The notes: a model not told the origin generated them from the sequence alone. Shown: positions 16,297-25,797, counted from the stretch's first letter. The stretch: 64,000 nucleotides of DNA from Acidimicrobiia bacterium (GCA_022822525.1 JAJEBN010000078.1:22055-86054), one strand, 5' to 3'. A program made the numbers and translations.

Positions 16297-17460
16297 TCAC
16301 CTCACGAGGGTGGCAGTGCCCTCCCGAGCGAGTGCGATCCACGTGCGTCCGGGCGTGAGCGGGACGATCACGGCGTTGTCTGAGCGGAACACGGTGACAT
16401 CGCGCTCTGACAGGCGCTCCCATGTTCCCTGCACGACCTGACCGTCGCTGAGGATCCAAGCCACGCCGCTGCCGGTCAGAACCGGCTCGGGCGTGAGCGG
16501 GTCGGCCGGACTCTGGCGGTAGCGCACGAATTGGACAATCACGTTCTCGGGGGCGATGCGCACACCGTCGAAGTCGGTGTGCGCATCGCTGTTCTGGGTA
16601 CGGGCCCAGCCGCCGAGCGCGGCATCCCACCGGTACGACGCCTCGATCTGACCGAAGTCGATGTCCACGCCGCTGACGGCATCGGCCCGCTGCAGGGTTT
16701 CGCCCTCGTCCCGGAATCGGAAATAAGCGGGTGGTGTCCCGCCACGATCGGCGCCCGCCGAATAGATGCGCGCCGAATCGGTGACAAGGTTGTGCGGGGG
16801 GTTCTTTGCAGACGAGCGCTCGAACACGCCGTTGTCGAGCGAGCCGCCGTCGGTGATGTTGACCGTATCGACGCTGCGCAGCGCGCGCTCGGTGTATTCG
16901 TTGGCGCCCGAATTCACGAAGATGGGCCGGTTGAGATTCGACAGCAGTGCGAAGTCGCCGGTGCGAGCCGATCGGACAGGGCCGATCATGCCGGTATCGC
17001 GTGAATGGAAGATCGCCGCGAACCGGGTGAGTCGAGCTTCGACGATCTCTTCGTAGACGACGTCGGCCAGGTTGAGGCCCCACTGCGGCAGCGCTGCGGG
17101 GTGATTGTCGATCTTCACGACGGCGGCCGGCCGCACGATTTCCGCGGCAGTCGGCAGGCCCGTCAACGGTGCCCGGTGGAGAGGCTCGGGAATGGTGGTG
17201 GCGGCGGGCTCGGTGGTTGCGGCAGAGGTGGCCGGTGCCTGCGTTGCCGCTGTTGCCGTGTCGCTCGGTGCTGTCTCAGCGCTCGTCGGAGTCACCGGCG
17301 ACTCTGCTGTCGACGTTGTGGCCGGCGCGGGCGCGGGCTCGGTCGTCTCCGGCACCCGGATCTGCGAGCAAGCGGCCAGCATCACCAGCGCGCCGAGCCA
17401 AAGCGCCGATGCCAGGTGCCGACGCTTGCCACCCTGTGCGGCCCCGACCCTGTGGCGCAT
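16297..17460 (-). CDS. DUF3048 (YerB-like) lipoprotein
   Basis: A 387-residue predicted lipoprotein. From the ATG at 17460 the protein starts basic (MRHRV...KRR), has a hydrophobic segment and the lipobox LAAC with lipid-modified Cys31. A Pro/Thr/Ala-rich linker (~35-90) follows, then the DUF3048 domain: HRAPLTGLPTAAEIVRPAAVVKIDN, FAAIFHSRDTGMIGPVRSAR, FRFRDEGETLQ and the C-terminal WERLSERDVTVF. Family members are surface lipoproteins of unknown biochemical role. The frame is open to 17595, but the longer form would bury the signal peptide. It is divergent from galE. Confidence 0.85.
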   Translation of the reverse strand: MRHRVGAAQGGKRRHLASALWLGALVMLAACSQIRVPETTEPAPAPATTSTAESPVTPTSAETAPSDTATAATQAPATSAATTEPAATTIPEPLHRAPLTGLPTAAEIVRPAAVVKIDNHPAALPQWGLNLADVVYEEIVEARLTRFAAIFHSRDTGMIGPVRSARTGDFALLSNLNRPIFVNSGANEYTERALRSVDTVNITDGGSLDNGVFERSSAKNPPHNLVTDSARIYSAGADRGGTPPAYFRFRDEGETLQRADAVSGVDIDFGQIEASYRWDAALGGWARTQNSDAHTDFDGVRIAPENVIVQFVRYRQSPADPLTPEPVLTGSGVAWILSDGQVVQGTWERLSERDVTVFRSDNAVIVPLTPGRTWIALAREGTATLVR

Positions 17461-17628
17461 CAGCGCTGCGCGGGCGGCGTCGCGGCGCGGCGCTGCCGCG
17501 CCCAGACAGCCTGCGGCGAACGGTTCGCGGACGTGCTCCAATGATCTGCTCCTTGACATGCGCAGCAGGGCCACCGCGGCCATCCGACCGAGCATTCACC
17601 ATACCGGCCGGTTCCCGCGGGAGGGTGG

Positions 17629-17634
17629 CACACT
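17629..17634 (+). promoter_or_regulatory. Putative -10 box (CACACT) before galE
   Basis: CACACT stands 6 nt upstream of the galE ATG. The same hexamer at the same spacing occurs before the gene starting at 55875 (minus), and at 7 nt before the gene starting at 40474 (minus). Confidence 0.4.
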
Positions 17635-17640
17635 GCCCCC

Positions 17641-18648
17641 ATGACGACGCTGATTACCGGCGGGGCTGGGTACGTCGGAAGCCACACCGTCGTCGCACTG
17701 CACGTCGCAGGTCGAGATGTCGTGGTGCTCGACGACTTCTCCAATGCCCGGCGCGACGTCATCGACGGATTGCGGTCGCTGACTGCTCCAGACCTGATCG
17801 TCGTCGAGGGCGACGCCGCACACCGTCCAACGATCGAGCGGCTGTGCGACGAGCACGGCGTTGATTCGATCGTGCACTTTGCAGCCTGCAAGAGCGTTCC
17901 CGAGTCGTTTGCAGACCCCCTGCGCTACTACCGGAACAACGTGGCGTCGACGCTGTCCTTGGTCGAAGTCGCTGCCGAGCGGGGCATCGGACAGTTCGTC
18001 TTCAGCTCATCGGCCGTTGTGTACGGCAGGCCCGAGATCTTGCCCGTCACCGAGGAGACCCCGGCCGCTCCGCAGAGCCCCTACGGTGCAACCAAGCTGA
18101 TGTGCGAACACATCCTCACCGATGCTGCGGCGGCCTCCTCGATGAGCGTCGTCATCTTGCGGTACTTCAATCCCGTCGGGGCCCATTCTTCGGGCCGGAT
18201 CGGCGAGCGGCCGCTGGCGGTTGCGCAGAGTCTGGTGCCGGTGGTCATGGGGGTGGCCGAAGGCGTTGCGGACCGGCTGCGCGTGTTCGGCCAGGACTAC
18301 GACACGCGTGATGGCACCGCAATTCGCGACTTTGTGCACGTCGCTGATCTCGCCGACGGCCATGTGGCAGCGATCGACGCCGATCTCGGGGAGCAAACCA
18401 GCCGCATCTTCAACTTGGGCACCGGGGTGGGCACGACAGTGTTCGAGCTCATCGCCGCTGCAGCCAAGGTGACAGGGCGCCCGATTCCCTATGAGATCGC
18501 CGATCGCCGGCCCGGGGACATCGAGGCGTCGTGGGCCGATTGCAGCCGTGCGCACGCAGAATTGGGATGGCGAGCAGAACGCGATCTCGCTCAGATGCTG
18601 ACCGACCACTGGCACTTCGCGCAGCGGTGCCGTCACCTGGGTGCCTGA
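17641..18648 (+). CDS. galE: UDP-glucose 4-epimerase (extended SDR)
   Basis: Interconverts UDP-glucose and UDP-galactose for polysaccharide synthesis; 335 residues. An N-terminal Rossmann motif GGAGYVG (7-13), a Ser-rich SSSAVVYG, the catalytic YGATK (Tyr148, Lys152), and RYFNPVGAHSSGRIGE as in GalE are visible. IRDFVHVADLADGHVAA and the C-terminal GWRAERDLAQM also fit. It is probably leaderless. Neighbouring glycosyltransferase genes indicate a role in envelope polysaccharide. Other UDP-sugar epimerases of the same family cannot be excluded. Confidence 0.9.
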   Translation: MTTLITGGAGYVGSHTVVALHVAGRDVVVLDDFSNARRDVIDGLRSLTAPDLIVVEGDAAHRPTIERLCDEHGVDSIVHFAACKSVPESFADPLRYYRNNVASTLSLVEVAAERGIGQFVFSSSAVVYGRPEILPVTEETPAAPQSPYGATKLMCEHILTDAAAASSMSVVILRYFNPVGAHSSGRIGERPLAVAQSLVPVVMGVAEGVADRLRVFGQDYDTRDGTAIRDFVHVADLADGHVAAIDADLGEQTSRIFNLGTGVGTTVFELIAAAAKVTGRPIPYEIADRRPGDIEASWADCSRAHAELGWRAERDLAQMLTDHWHFAQRCRHLGA

Positions 18649-18663
18649 CGCGGGGCGAGTGCG

Positions 18664-20259
18664 TCACTCGAGCATCGAGGCAGCGGTGATCAGGGTGTAC
18701 TCGTCCCCAGCGGCCAGCGGCTCGGCCAGCGCCGCAGGGGGAATGAACTCAGGAACCCGGTCATTGCGCACGAGGATGACGTCGGTGGGAGCGACATCGT
18801 CGAGCGTGGTCTCGTCGAGCATCCAGGCGGGCCGATCGAGGTAGTACGCGATCCACCGGGGCGTCCAGATGCCTGAGGTAAACCACACCAGCTCGGCCTC
18901 GGCGACCTCAGACGCATCCCGCGCCCGCTCGAGTACGGCCCCGGCATCAGCGGGTCGCTCCAGGTAGAAGTCGCGAGTGGAACCGGTGGCGACAAATCCC
19001 AGCGTCACCAACGCGACCGCTGCAGCGGCCAAGCCCAGCAACACCCGCAGCCGCACCGCCCAGCCGCGAAGGCCCCGCCGCACGGCGTCGGCCAGGGCCG
19101 CCACGCCGATCGCCGTGGGAGCCACCCAGGGAAAGTTCCACAGCCGGTGAATCCACGCGCCCTGCTGCAGGGCGAAGGTGAGCGAGGCCGCGACAAACAG
19201 CGTGACGAGTGCTGGCCCTCGGGTGCGCCGGTCGACGAACGCAGCGATGAGCGCCGGGAAGAACAGCAGGCGGAGCCACCACGATGTCAGCAGCTCGTGA
19301 CTGGCGAACGTCCATTGGCGCTGGAGAAACTCGCCGAAGGTGAATTGGGCTTGCTCGGCTGCAGTCGACACGTCGTTGCCGGTGCGAAACGCGACACGCT
19401 CGCTCAGTTCGGAGATGTCGGTCGCGTTCAGCAGCCATGCAGCGGTCAGCAAACCGCCGGCGATCGCTCCGATGGCGACAGCGCTCAAGCCCGGTGACCA
19501 GCCCAGGCGAACCCAGTCCGGCAGGCGGCGAGGCGAGGTGTTCACCGAGTGCCAGAAGTCCGCTTCGTTGCGCCGCCGCTGCAACGTGCCGATGAACAGC
19601 CACGGCAGCAGCAATCCCAGCGAGGCAACGGCGATCCATGAGTGCATCGCCGTCAGCGCGGCGAGCACGCCTGTGCCCACCAGCGCCCAACGCGGCGGAC
19701 GTGCCGCCTGGCGCAGCCAGGCAATCGCTGCGGTGAGCGCCAGGATCATCGAGAAGCTGATGCCCATGCGGGCGTACACGTAGAAGAAGCCGGTGCTCAC
19801 CATCGCCAGCACTGCGAGCAGTGTCGGCCCCCACGACATGCCGACTGCACGCAGCACAGCAGCCAGGAACGCCACGGTGGCAACGCCCAGCAGGAAGTCG
19901 GTGATCCGAACCGCCGCGGGACTGTCGCCGAGCGCACCGACCGACGCGATCGTGAGGAATTGCTTGAGCGGCGGGTGATGCGCGTAGGTGACGGCTTCGA
20001 GAGGCGGCTCCGCTCGTGGCGGCACCTCGTACTCGGCTCGGATGAACGGATCTGTCCTGGCTCCCAAGCGAGACTCCGCGGGTCCGAGATCCCAGAAGTT
20101 GCGCGCCTGGATTCCCGCCCGGCCGAAGATGCGACCGTCGTCGCTGTTGCCCAGCGGCAAGTCGAGATCCGGGGCCCACAGGGCGAACACGCCGATGCAG
20201 ATGAGTGCCACAACGGTCCAGCCCGAGCACAGGCGGGCGAGAGATCCTCGGCGTGTCAT
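18664..20259 (-). CDS. Multi-spanning membrane glycosyltransferase (GT39/ArnT-like)
   Basis: A 531-residue membrane protein with roughly ten hydrophobic segments. The first is at ~14-32, followed by an extracytoplasmic loop carrying acidic residues (DLDLPLGNSDDGRIF) where GT-C enzymes keep their catalytic Asp. Further features are YAHHPPLKQFLTI, HHPPL being typical of GT39/PMT_2 proteins, and a C-terminal soluble segment (~440-531). These enzymes move sugars from polyprenyl-phosphate donors to acceptors on the outer face of the membrane. I chose ATG at 20259 because it directly precedes the first membrane segment; the frame is open to 20436. It is divergent from the sugar transferase gene. 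Confidence 0.78.
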   Translation of the reverse strand: MTRRGSLARLCSGWTVVALICIGVFALWAPDLDLPLGNSDDGRIFGRAGIQARNFWDLGPAESRLGARTDPFIRAEYEVPPRAEPPLEAVTYAHHPPLKQFLTIASVGALGDSPAAVRITDFLLGVATVAFLAAVLRAVGMSWGPTLLAVLAMVSTGFFYVYARMGISFSMILALTAAIAWLRQAARPPRWALVGTGVLAALTAMHSWIAVASLGLLLPWLFIGTLQRRRNEADFWHSVNTSPRRLPDWVRLGWSPGLSAVAIGAIAGGLLTAAWLLNATDISELSERVAFRTGNDVSTAAEQAQFTFGEFLQRQWTFASHELLTSWWLRLLFFPALIAAFVDRRTRGPALVTLFVAASLTFALQQGAWIHRLWNFPWVAPTAIGVAALADAVRRGLRGWAVRLRVLLGLAAAAVALVTLGFVATGSTRDFYLERPADAGAVLERARDASEVAEAELVWFTSGIWTPRWIAYYLDRPAWMLDETTLDDVAPTDVILVRNDRVPEFIPPAALAEPLAAGDEYTLITAASMLE

Positions 20260-20312
20260 GAGGGATCTTTCGGTTCGCGGCGGTCGCTGCCACCGTACGA
20301 AGAGGCGCAGCG

Positions 20313-20318
20313 TAGTAT
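20313..20318 (+). promoter_or_regulatory. -10 box (TAGTAT) in the sugar-transferase leader
   Basis: TAGTAT lies 7 nt before an ATG at 20326 that opens a 22-codon ORF ending at 20394. It is the only good promoter-like element before the sugar transferase. Confidence 0.4.
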
Positions 20319-20325
20319 CGGCCCG

Positions 20326-20394
20326 ATGGCAGTCGACGGACGGCACCGGCTGCCCGATGTCGCACACCGAGCGCCATGTCCCCACTCGCCATGA
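20326..20394 (+). CDS. Possible 22-codon leader ORF before the sugar transferase
   Basis: ATG at 20326 lies 7 nt after the TAGTAT box and runs 22 codons to a TGA at 20392-20394. The peptide begins MAVDGRHRLPDVAHRA and has no recognisable motif. The stop is 8 nt before the GTG at 20402, one candidate start of the sugar transferase, and beyond the ATG at 20357, the other. It may be a translated leader affecting downstream initiation, or chance. Confidence 0.25.
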   Translation: MAVDGRHRLPDVAHRAPCPHSP

Positions 20395-21754
20395 ACCTCT
20401 CGTGACGTCAACTGCGCTGCACAGCTGGAACGGCAACCCGCCGGCCCGGCCGGGATTCCGGCATCTCTACCTCATCGACGCCGTGACGCTGTTCGCCCTG
20501 ATGGCTGCGATCACGGTGGTTCGGTTCGGCGTCGACTGGCCCACGTACCCGCGCAGCCACTACTTCATCGGTTTCGCAATCGCCACCGTGCTGCACATGA
20601 CGGTCTATTACTTCGGCGGCTTCTACGAGTTCGGGCAGCGCCTCGGCCATCGGCCATGGCTGCCGCGCGCAACGCTGTTGACATTCATGGCGGTGGGCGG
20701 CGATGCCACGGTGACGCTGCTCACCGGCCGCTATCTCATGCCACGAGGCAACCTGGTCGTCCTGGCCGTCGCCGCCAGCATGCTCATCACCTTCAACCGG
20801 TGGGCGGCCCGGCGCGTCCGGCTGCGGCGCTTCGGGCTGGCGCGGATGCTGCTCGTCGGCGCGAACGACGACATCGACTCCGCAAAGCAGCATCTGGGCG
20901 ACCACGAACGTGATGCCGTCATCGCCGGCAGCCTGACCGGCGGCGGGGATGTCAGCTCGAGCATCTGTGCCGAGATGGACCGAGTCGGGGCAACGGACCT
21001 GCTGCTGCTCTCGGGTCAGCCGCTCGACACGATCTATCCCGAACCGCTCGGCGAGCTCGAACTGCGGGACGTCGGCGTCTATCGCCAGGTCACCGCGGCG
21101 GACACGCTGCTCGGGCTGCAGCGGAGTCGTCAGATCGGCGGCATGCCCTTCGTCGCGCTGCGGGAGCACGCGCTGCCGCTGTGCCGCTTGCGATTCAAGC
21201 GGCTGCTTGACTTGGCGTACCTGGCGGTGTCAGCTCCGATCACGCTGCCCCTGTCCGCAGCGGTCACCGCCTATGTGCGGGCGCGGGCGGGCAGAGGCGT
21301 GCTGTACCGCCAAGAGCGGGTGGGTCGCGGCGGAGCGCCCTTTGTGCTCTTGAAGTTCCGCACGATGGTGCGCGACGCAGAACGCGACGGGCCCGTGCTG
21401 GCACGCGTGAACGATCCTCGGGTGATCCCCGGCATGAGATGGCTCCGCCGGACCCGGCTCGACGAGTTGCCCCAGCTGTGGAACGTTCTCAGGGGGTCGA
21501 TGTCCATCGTGGGACCCCGCCCCGAGCGACCGCAGATCGTGGCAAAGCTCGAGCGGGAGATTCCCGGCTACGGCCGGCGCCATGATGTCCCGCCGGGCAT
21601 TACCGGTCTGGCACAGACACAGGGTCACTACCAGACCGATCCCGGCTACAAGCTGGGACACGACCTGCAATACGTCGTGAATTGGTCACCGGTGCTCGAC
21701 TGGGAGATCATGGCCAAGAGCCTCGTCGTCATGGCTCGCCGCAACGCCCGGTGA
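20357..21754 (+). CDS. Polyprenyl-phosphate sugar-1-phosphate transferase (exopolysaccharide initiation)
   Basis: A 465-residue bacterial sugar transferase of the WbaP/ExoY superfamily. Four N-terminal membrane segments (~35-135) precede a nucleotide-binding-like middle domain. After a further hydrophobic segment (KRLLDLAYLAVSAPITLPL) comes the cytoplasmic catalytic domain: GVLYRQERVGRGG, FVLLKFRTMVRDAE, RRTRLDELPQLWNVLRGSMS, IVGPRPERP and PGITGLAQTQG. It loads the first sugar phosphate onto undecaprenyl phosphate. The start is uncertain: ATG 20357 or GTG 20402, neither with a Shine-Dalgarno. Its stop overlaps the next start (GTGA), so the GT2 gene is coupled to it. Confidence 0.88.
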   Translation: MSHTERHVPTRHEPLVTSTALHSWNGNPPARPGFRHLYLIDAVTLFALMAAITVVRFGVDWPTYPRSHYFIGFAIATVLHMTVYYFGGFYEFGQRLGHRPWLPRATLLTFMAVGGDATVTLLTGRYLMPRGNLVVLAVAASMLITFNRWAARRVRLRRFGLARMLLVGANDDIDSAKQHLGDHERDAVIAGSLTGGGDVSSSICAEMDRVGATDLLLLSGQPLDTIYPEPLGELELRDVGVYRQVTAADTLLGLQRSRQIGGMPFVALREHALPLCRLRFKRLLDLAYLAVSAPITLPLSAAVTAYVRARAGRGVLYRQERVGRGGAPFVLLKFRTMVRDAERDGPVLARVNDPRVIPGMRWLRRTRLDELPQLWNVLRGSMSIVGPRPERPQIVAKLEREIPGYGRRHDVPPGITGLAQTQGHYQTDPGYKLGHDLQYVVNWSPVLDWEIMAKSLVVMARRNAR

Positions 21755-22797
21755 GCGAGTCGGCATCGGCCGCTCGGCCGGATACGGCACGAGCTCAGCC
21801 CGACGTGACAGGCGGCGGGCCGGATGTCCCAGCCGAACGGCCTCATGTGACCGTGGTGATTCCTGCCCGCAATTGCGCATCGGAGCTGCAGGGCTGCCTC
21901 GACGCCATCAGCACGCAGGCGTTCTCGGGACCGCTGGAGGTGGTGATCGCCGTCGCACCCAGCACCGACAGAACCGAGCAGATTGCCGCCAAGGCGATCT
22001 GCTCGTGGCCCACCCAGGTCGTTGCCAACCCGGCAGGCACGACGTCGGCTGGTCTCAACGCCGCGATCCAGGCAGCCCGGGGTGAGGTCATCGTGCGTGT
22101 CGATGCGCAGTCGCGGCTCCCCGACGGCTATGTCGAGCGGGCGGTGGCCACGCTGGCCCGTACTGGGGCCGCGAACGTGGGCGGCGTGCAACGACCGGTG
22201 GGCGCCGCGGCACTGACCCGCGTGATCGCTGCCGCGATGTCGTCGGGGTTCGGGGGCGGTCCGGCACATTTCCGGAGCGGCCGCCACGAGGGCCCCGTCG
22301 ACACCGTCTATCTCGGCGTGTTCGACGCCGAGGCGCTTGCGGCTGCTGGAGGCTTCGACGAGACGCTCGAGCGAAACCAGGACTACGAGCTGAATTGGCG
22401 CCTGCGAGAACAGGGCCGGGTGGTCTGGCTGGATCCGACCCTCGTAGTCGACTACCTGCCGCGATCGAGCTGGAGCGGCCTGGCCCGCCAGTACTTCGAC
22501 TACGGGGCCTGGAAGCGCGTGGTGATCGCCCGACACCCGCATTCGCTGCAGCCGCGGCAGCTCGCGGCGCCGGCGCTGGTGTGCGGCCTCGTGCTGTCAG
22601 CAATCGAGTTGGTTCGCGGCCGCCCGCGAGGAGGGCTCGTGCCGGCGGCTTACCTCGGCTCGTGCACCGTGGCAGCACTGAGGCTCGGGCGCAGCCTGCC
22701 TGCCCTCGGGGATCGCCTCCGGGCAGCGGCCGCCTTCGCCGTCATGCACCTCTCGTGGGGGATGGGCTTCCTCGTCGGCAGACGCCGCGGCCGCTGA
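21751..22797 (+). CDS. Family 2 glycosyltransferase (ExoA-like)
   Basis: A 348-residue glycosyltransferase. The GT-A domain occupies ~30-245 (HVTVVIPARNCASELQGCL, nucleotide-sugar site, VIVRVDAQSRLPDGYVE, and GGFDETLERNQDYELNWRLRE, the typical ED/NQDYEL motif). Two to three hydrophobic segments follow at the C-terminus (~265-340), anchoring it to the membrane. The GTG start overlaps the preceding stop by 4 nt. It probably adds a sugar to the lipid-linked intermediate made by the upstream sugar transferase. Exact donor and acceptor are unknown. Confidence 0.86.
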   Translation: MSESASAARPDTARAQPDVTGGGPDVPAERPHVTVVIPARNCASELQGCLDAISTQAFSGPLEVVIAVAPSTDRTEQIAAKAICSWPTQVVANPAGTTSAGLNAAIQAARGEVIVRVDAQSRLPDGYVERAVATLARTGAANVGGVQRPVGAAALTRVIAAAMSSGFGGGPAHFRSGRHEGPVDTVYLGVFDAEALAAAGGFDETLERNQDYELNWRLREQGRVVWLDPTLVVDYLPRSSWSGLARQYFDYGAWKRVVIARHPHSLQPRQLAAPALVCGLVLSAIELVRGRPRGGLVPAAYLGSCTVAALRLGRSLPALGDRLRAAAAFAVMHLSWGMGFLVGRRRGR

Positions 22798-22855
22798 ACA
22801 TCGCCGACGCGGTCCGCGACGACGAGCGGCCCGGGACCCGTCCTGTGGCACTCAG

Positions 22856-22861
22856 TACGCT
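22856..22861 (+). promoter_or_regulatory. -10 box (TACGCT) for leaderless amidohydrolase transcript
   Basis: TACGCT ends 7 nt before the ATG at 22869, with no ribosome-binding site between. The same hexamer precedes the enoyl-CoA hydratase gene. Confidence 0.5.
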
Positions 22862-22868
22862 CACACGC

Positions 22869-24584
22869 ATGGCCGAGGTCGTGATCCGCAACGGAACTGT
22901 CGTGGACGGAAGCGGTGACCCGCCCCGCACAGCCGACATCGCCGTTGACGGCGGCGTAGTCACCGAGGTCGGCGAGGTGAGCGGCCGAGGTCGGCGCGAG
23001 ATCGACGCCGAGGGCCATCTCGTGCTGCCGGGCTGGGTGGACATCCACACCCATTACGACGGTCAGGCCACCTGGGACCCCGAGATGACACCGTCTTCGT
23101 GGCACGGGGTGACCACGGCAATCTTCGGCAATTGCGGCGTCGGCTTCGCTCCGGTGCATCCGGGCACTGAGGACTACCTCATCAACCTGATGGAAGGCGT
23201 CGAGGACATTCCCGGCACTGTTCTCGCTGACGGGATCGATTTCTGCTGGACGAGCTACCCCGAGTACCTCGACACGCTTGATGCGACGCCCAGGGTGATG
23301 GACATCGGCAGCCAACTGCCCCACGGTGCGTTGCGCTTCTTCGTCATGGGCGAGCGCGGGGCAGACCACGCCGAAGTGCCGACGGCCCCCGAACTTGACC
23401 GGATCACCGAACTCGTGACCGAGGCGCTCGAGGCCGGCGCGCTCGGATTCACCACGAGTCGAACCACCAAGCACAAGGCTGCCGACGGCCGCCTCACACC
23501 GTCGCTGTCGGCGGGCGACCCCGAGCTCGCCGCAGTCGCCAGCGCGATGAAGCGCGCCGGTGCCGGGGTGCTGCAGGTGAACTCCGACTTCGGCCCCGGA
23601 GAGTTCTCCACGCTGCGCGCTGCAGCCGAGATGTCGGGCCGGCCGCTGTCCGTCCTGCTGCTGCAGGTGGACAACGCGCCGGAGCTGTGGCGCGAAACGC
23701 TGGCAGAGATCCACGCGGCGAACGCCGACGGGGTCGCGGCGAACGGCCAGGTCGGCTGCCGCCCGATCAGCGTGTTGCTCGGGCTCGACGTGTCAGTCAA
23801 CCCCTTCGGCAACCACCCGGCGTACCGCGACATCGCGCACCTGCCGGCGGCGCAGCGGGCGGCCCGCATGCGCAGCGATGAGACGCTGCGACGGGCGCTG
23901 GTGGAGGACCGGCCCGTGGACGGGTTCAGCAAGTGGATGGACTACGCGCTCACCCGCGCCTTCGAGCTCGGCGACGTGCCCGACTATGAGCCTGATCCGG
24001 GCGCGTCGGTGGCCGCCCGGGCAGCGGAACTCGGTGTCAGCCCGTGGGAGCTGGCACTGGACCTGCTCTCGGACGGCGATGGCGACGCACTGCTGCTCTA
24101 CCCCTTCGAGAACTACACCGCCGGCAGCCTGGACGTGATCCGAGAGATGCTGGCTGACCCGTACACGATCTGTGGGATCGGTGATGCAGGCGCACATGTG
24201 GGCACGATCTGCGACGCGTCGTACCCGACGTACCTGCTGACCCATTGGGCCCGTGACCGCAGCCGTGGCGAGGGCCTGCCGCTGGAATTCCTGGTTCACA
24301 AGCAGACCCGTGACAACGCGCTCGCGTACGGGCTGGCCGACCGCGGCCTGCTCGCGCCGGGCTATCGAGCGGACATCAACATCGTCGACTTCGACGCGCT
24401 GGGGGTGGGCCGACCGGAATTGGTGTACGACCTGCCGAGCGGCGGCAAGCGCCTCATCCAGCGGTCGAACGGCTACCGGCACACCTTCGTTGCCGGGACC
24501 GAGGTCTCCGCTGACGGCCAGTTCACCGGCGCTCGTCCCGGGCGGCTCGTGCGCGGCGCCCAGGCAGACCCAGCACATCGCTGA
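22869..24584 (+). CDS. Amidohydrolase family protein, D-aminoacylase/dihydroorotase-like
   Basis: A 571-residue metal-dependent amidohydrolase (Amidohydro_3 type). The start MAEVVIRNGTVVDGSG, the metal-binding LPGWVDIHTHYDGQ, FGNCGVGFAP, and the late GIGDAGAHVGTICDASYP and APGYRADINIVD all match N-acyl-D-amino-acid deacylase-like enzymes. These hydrolyse N-acyl or cyclic amide bonds; the real substrate is not predictable here. The ATG at 22869 is supported by the upstream TACGCT box; the open frame further upstream overlaps the GT2 gene. A CoA-transferase gene begins 4 nt after its stop, suggesting a shared catabolic operon. Confidence 0.85.
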   Translation: MAEVVIRNGTVVDGSGDPPRTADIAVDGGVVTEVGEVSGRGRREIDAEGHLVLPGWVDIHTHYDGQATWDPEMTPSSWHGVTTAIFGNCGVGFAPVHPGTEDYLINLMEGVEDIPGTVLADGIDFCWTSYPEYLDTLDATPRVMDIGSQLPHGALRFFVMGERGADHAEVPTAPELDRITELVTEALEAGALGFTTSRTTKHKAADGRLTPSLSAGDPELAAVASAMKRAGAGVLQVNSDFGPGEFSTLRAAAEMSGRPLSVLLLQVDNAPELWRETLAEIHAANADGVAANGQVGCRPISVLLGLDVSVNPFGNHPAYRDIAHLPAAQRAARMRSDETLRRALVEDRPVDGFSKWMDYALTRAFELGDVPDYEPDPGASVAARAAELGVSPWELALDLLSDGDGDALLLYPFENYTAGSLDVIREMLADPYTICGIGDAGAHVGTICDASYPTYLLTHWARDRSRGEGLPLEFLVHKQTRDNALAYGLADRGLLAPGYRADINIVDFDALGVGRPELVYDLPSGGKRLIQRSNGYRHTFVAGTEVSADGQFTGARPGRLVRGAQADPAHR

Positions 24585-24588
24585 GACA

Positions 24589-25797
24589 GTGGCCACCCCG
24601 CCGACGACCGGCGCCGATCCGGCAGGCCACGAGCTTCCGCTCGCCGGCATCGTGGTGCTGGATCTGACCATCGCACGTGCGGGGCCTACCGCAGTCCGCC
24701 AGCTCGCCGACTGGGGTGCCGACGTCATCCGGGTGGATGCCCCGATCGACGGGTTCGAGGAAGGCCGGGAGTCATCGTCCGACTATCTCAATATCCACCG
24801 CAACAAGCGATCGGTGGTCATCGATCTCAAGCATCCGTCGGGGCGCGAGCTGCTGCATCGCCTGGTGTGCTCAGCCGATGTGCTGATCGAGAATCTGCGA
24901 CCGACCGTCAAGTACCGGCTGGGCTTCGACTGGGACACGCTGCACGATCTGAATCCGGCTCTCGTGATGGGTTCCATCTCGGGATTCGGCCAGGACGGTC
25001 CCTACGCCACGCGGGGCGGCGTCGATCAGATCGCGCAGGGCATCGGCGGGATGATGGCAGTCACCGGACTGCCCGGCCACGGCCCGGTTCGCGCCGGCGT
25101 GGCGATCAGCGACGTGACCGCCGGACTGCAGCTCGCGATCGGCGTGCTGGTGGCCCTCATCGAACGAGGCCGCACTGGGCAGGGCCGCTGGGTGCACACC
25201 TCGCTGCTCGAGTCGATGATCGGCATGCTCGACTTCCAAGCGGCCCGCTGGACCGTGGCCGGCGAGGATCCGCCCCAGGCCGGCAACGACCATCCCACGA
25301 TGATCCCCATGGGGACCTACGAAGCATCAGATGGGCGCATCAATATCGCGGCGCCCGGCGGGCGCCTGTGGCGAGCATTCTGTGCCGAGATCGGCCGCCC
25401 TGATCTGCCTGACGATGAGCGGTTCTCGTCGACCAAGCTGCGCTCGGCCAACCGCACCGAGCTGAACAAGCTCATCAGCGAGCAGCTCGCCACAGCAAGC
25501 TGCGACGAATGGGTGGAGCGGCTCAACGAGGTCGGCATCCCGTGCGGGCGCGTCAACAGCGTGGCCGAAGCGTTCGCCGACCCGCAGGTGCAGCACCTGG
25601 GCATGGCCGCACCGGTGCATCACCCGGCGATCGGCGACATCCGCATCGTGCGCAACGCCACCCAGATCGACGGGGTGTCCGGTGACATCAGGCGGCCCAG
25701 CCCCGTGCAGGGCGAGCACACCGACGAGATCCTGGCCCAGTTCGGGCTGGATCCCGACGAGATCGCCGCCCTGCGCAACGCCGGCGCCGTCCGCTAG
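24589..25797 (+). CDS. CaiB/BaiF family (class III) CoA-transferase
   Basis: A 402-residue family III CoA-transferase that moves CoA between carboxylic acids. Typical segments are LAGIVVLDLTIARAGPTAVRQLADWGADVIRVD, LIENLRPTVKYRLGFDWD and GFGQDGPYATRGGVDQIAQG; Asp146 there is the catalytic aspartate position. RVNSVAEAFADPQVQH lies near the C-terminus. The GTG at 24589 is 4 nt after the amidohydrolase stop, so co-transcription is likely. The acyl substrate is unknown. Confidence 0.9.
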   Translation: MATPPTTGADPAGHELPLAGIVVLDLTIARAGPTAVRQLADWGADVIRVDAPIDGFEEGRESSSDYLNIHRNKRSVVIDLKHPSGRELLHRLVCSADVLIENLRPTVKYRLGFDWDTLHDLNPALVMGSISGFGQDGPYATRGGVDQIAQGIGGMMAVTGLPGHGPVRAGVAISDVTAGLQLAIGVLVALIERGRTGQGRWVHTSLLESMIGMLDFQAARWTVAGEDPPQAGNDHPTMIPMGTYEASDGRINIAAPGGRLWRAFCAEIGRPDLPDDERFSSTKLRSANRTELNKLISEQLATASCDEWVERLNEVGIPCGRVNSVAEAFADPQVQHLGMAAPVHHPAIGDIRIVRNATQIDGVSGDIRRPSPVQGEHTDEILAQFGLDPDEIAALRNAGAVR

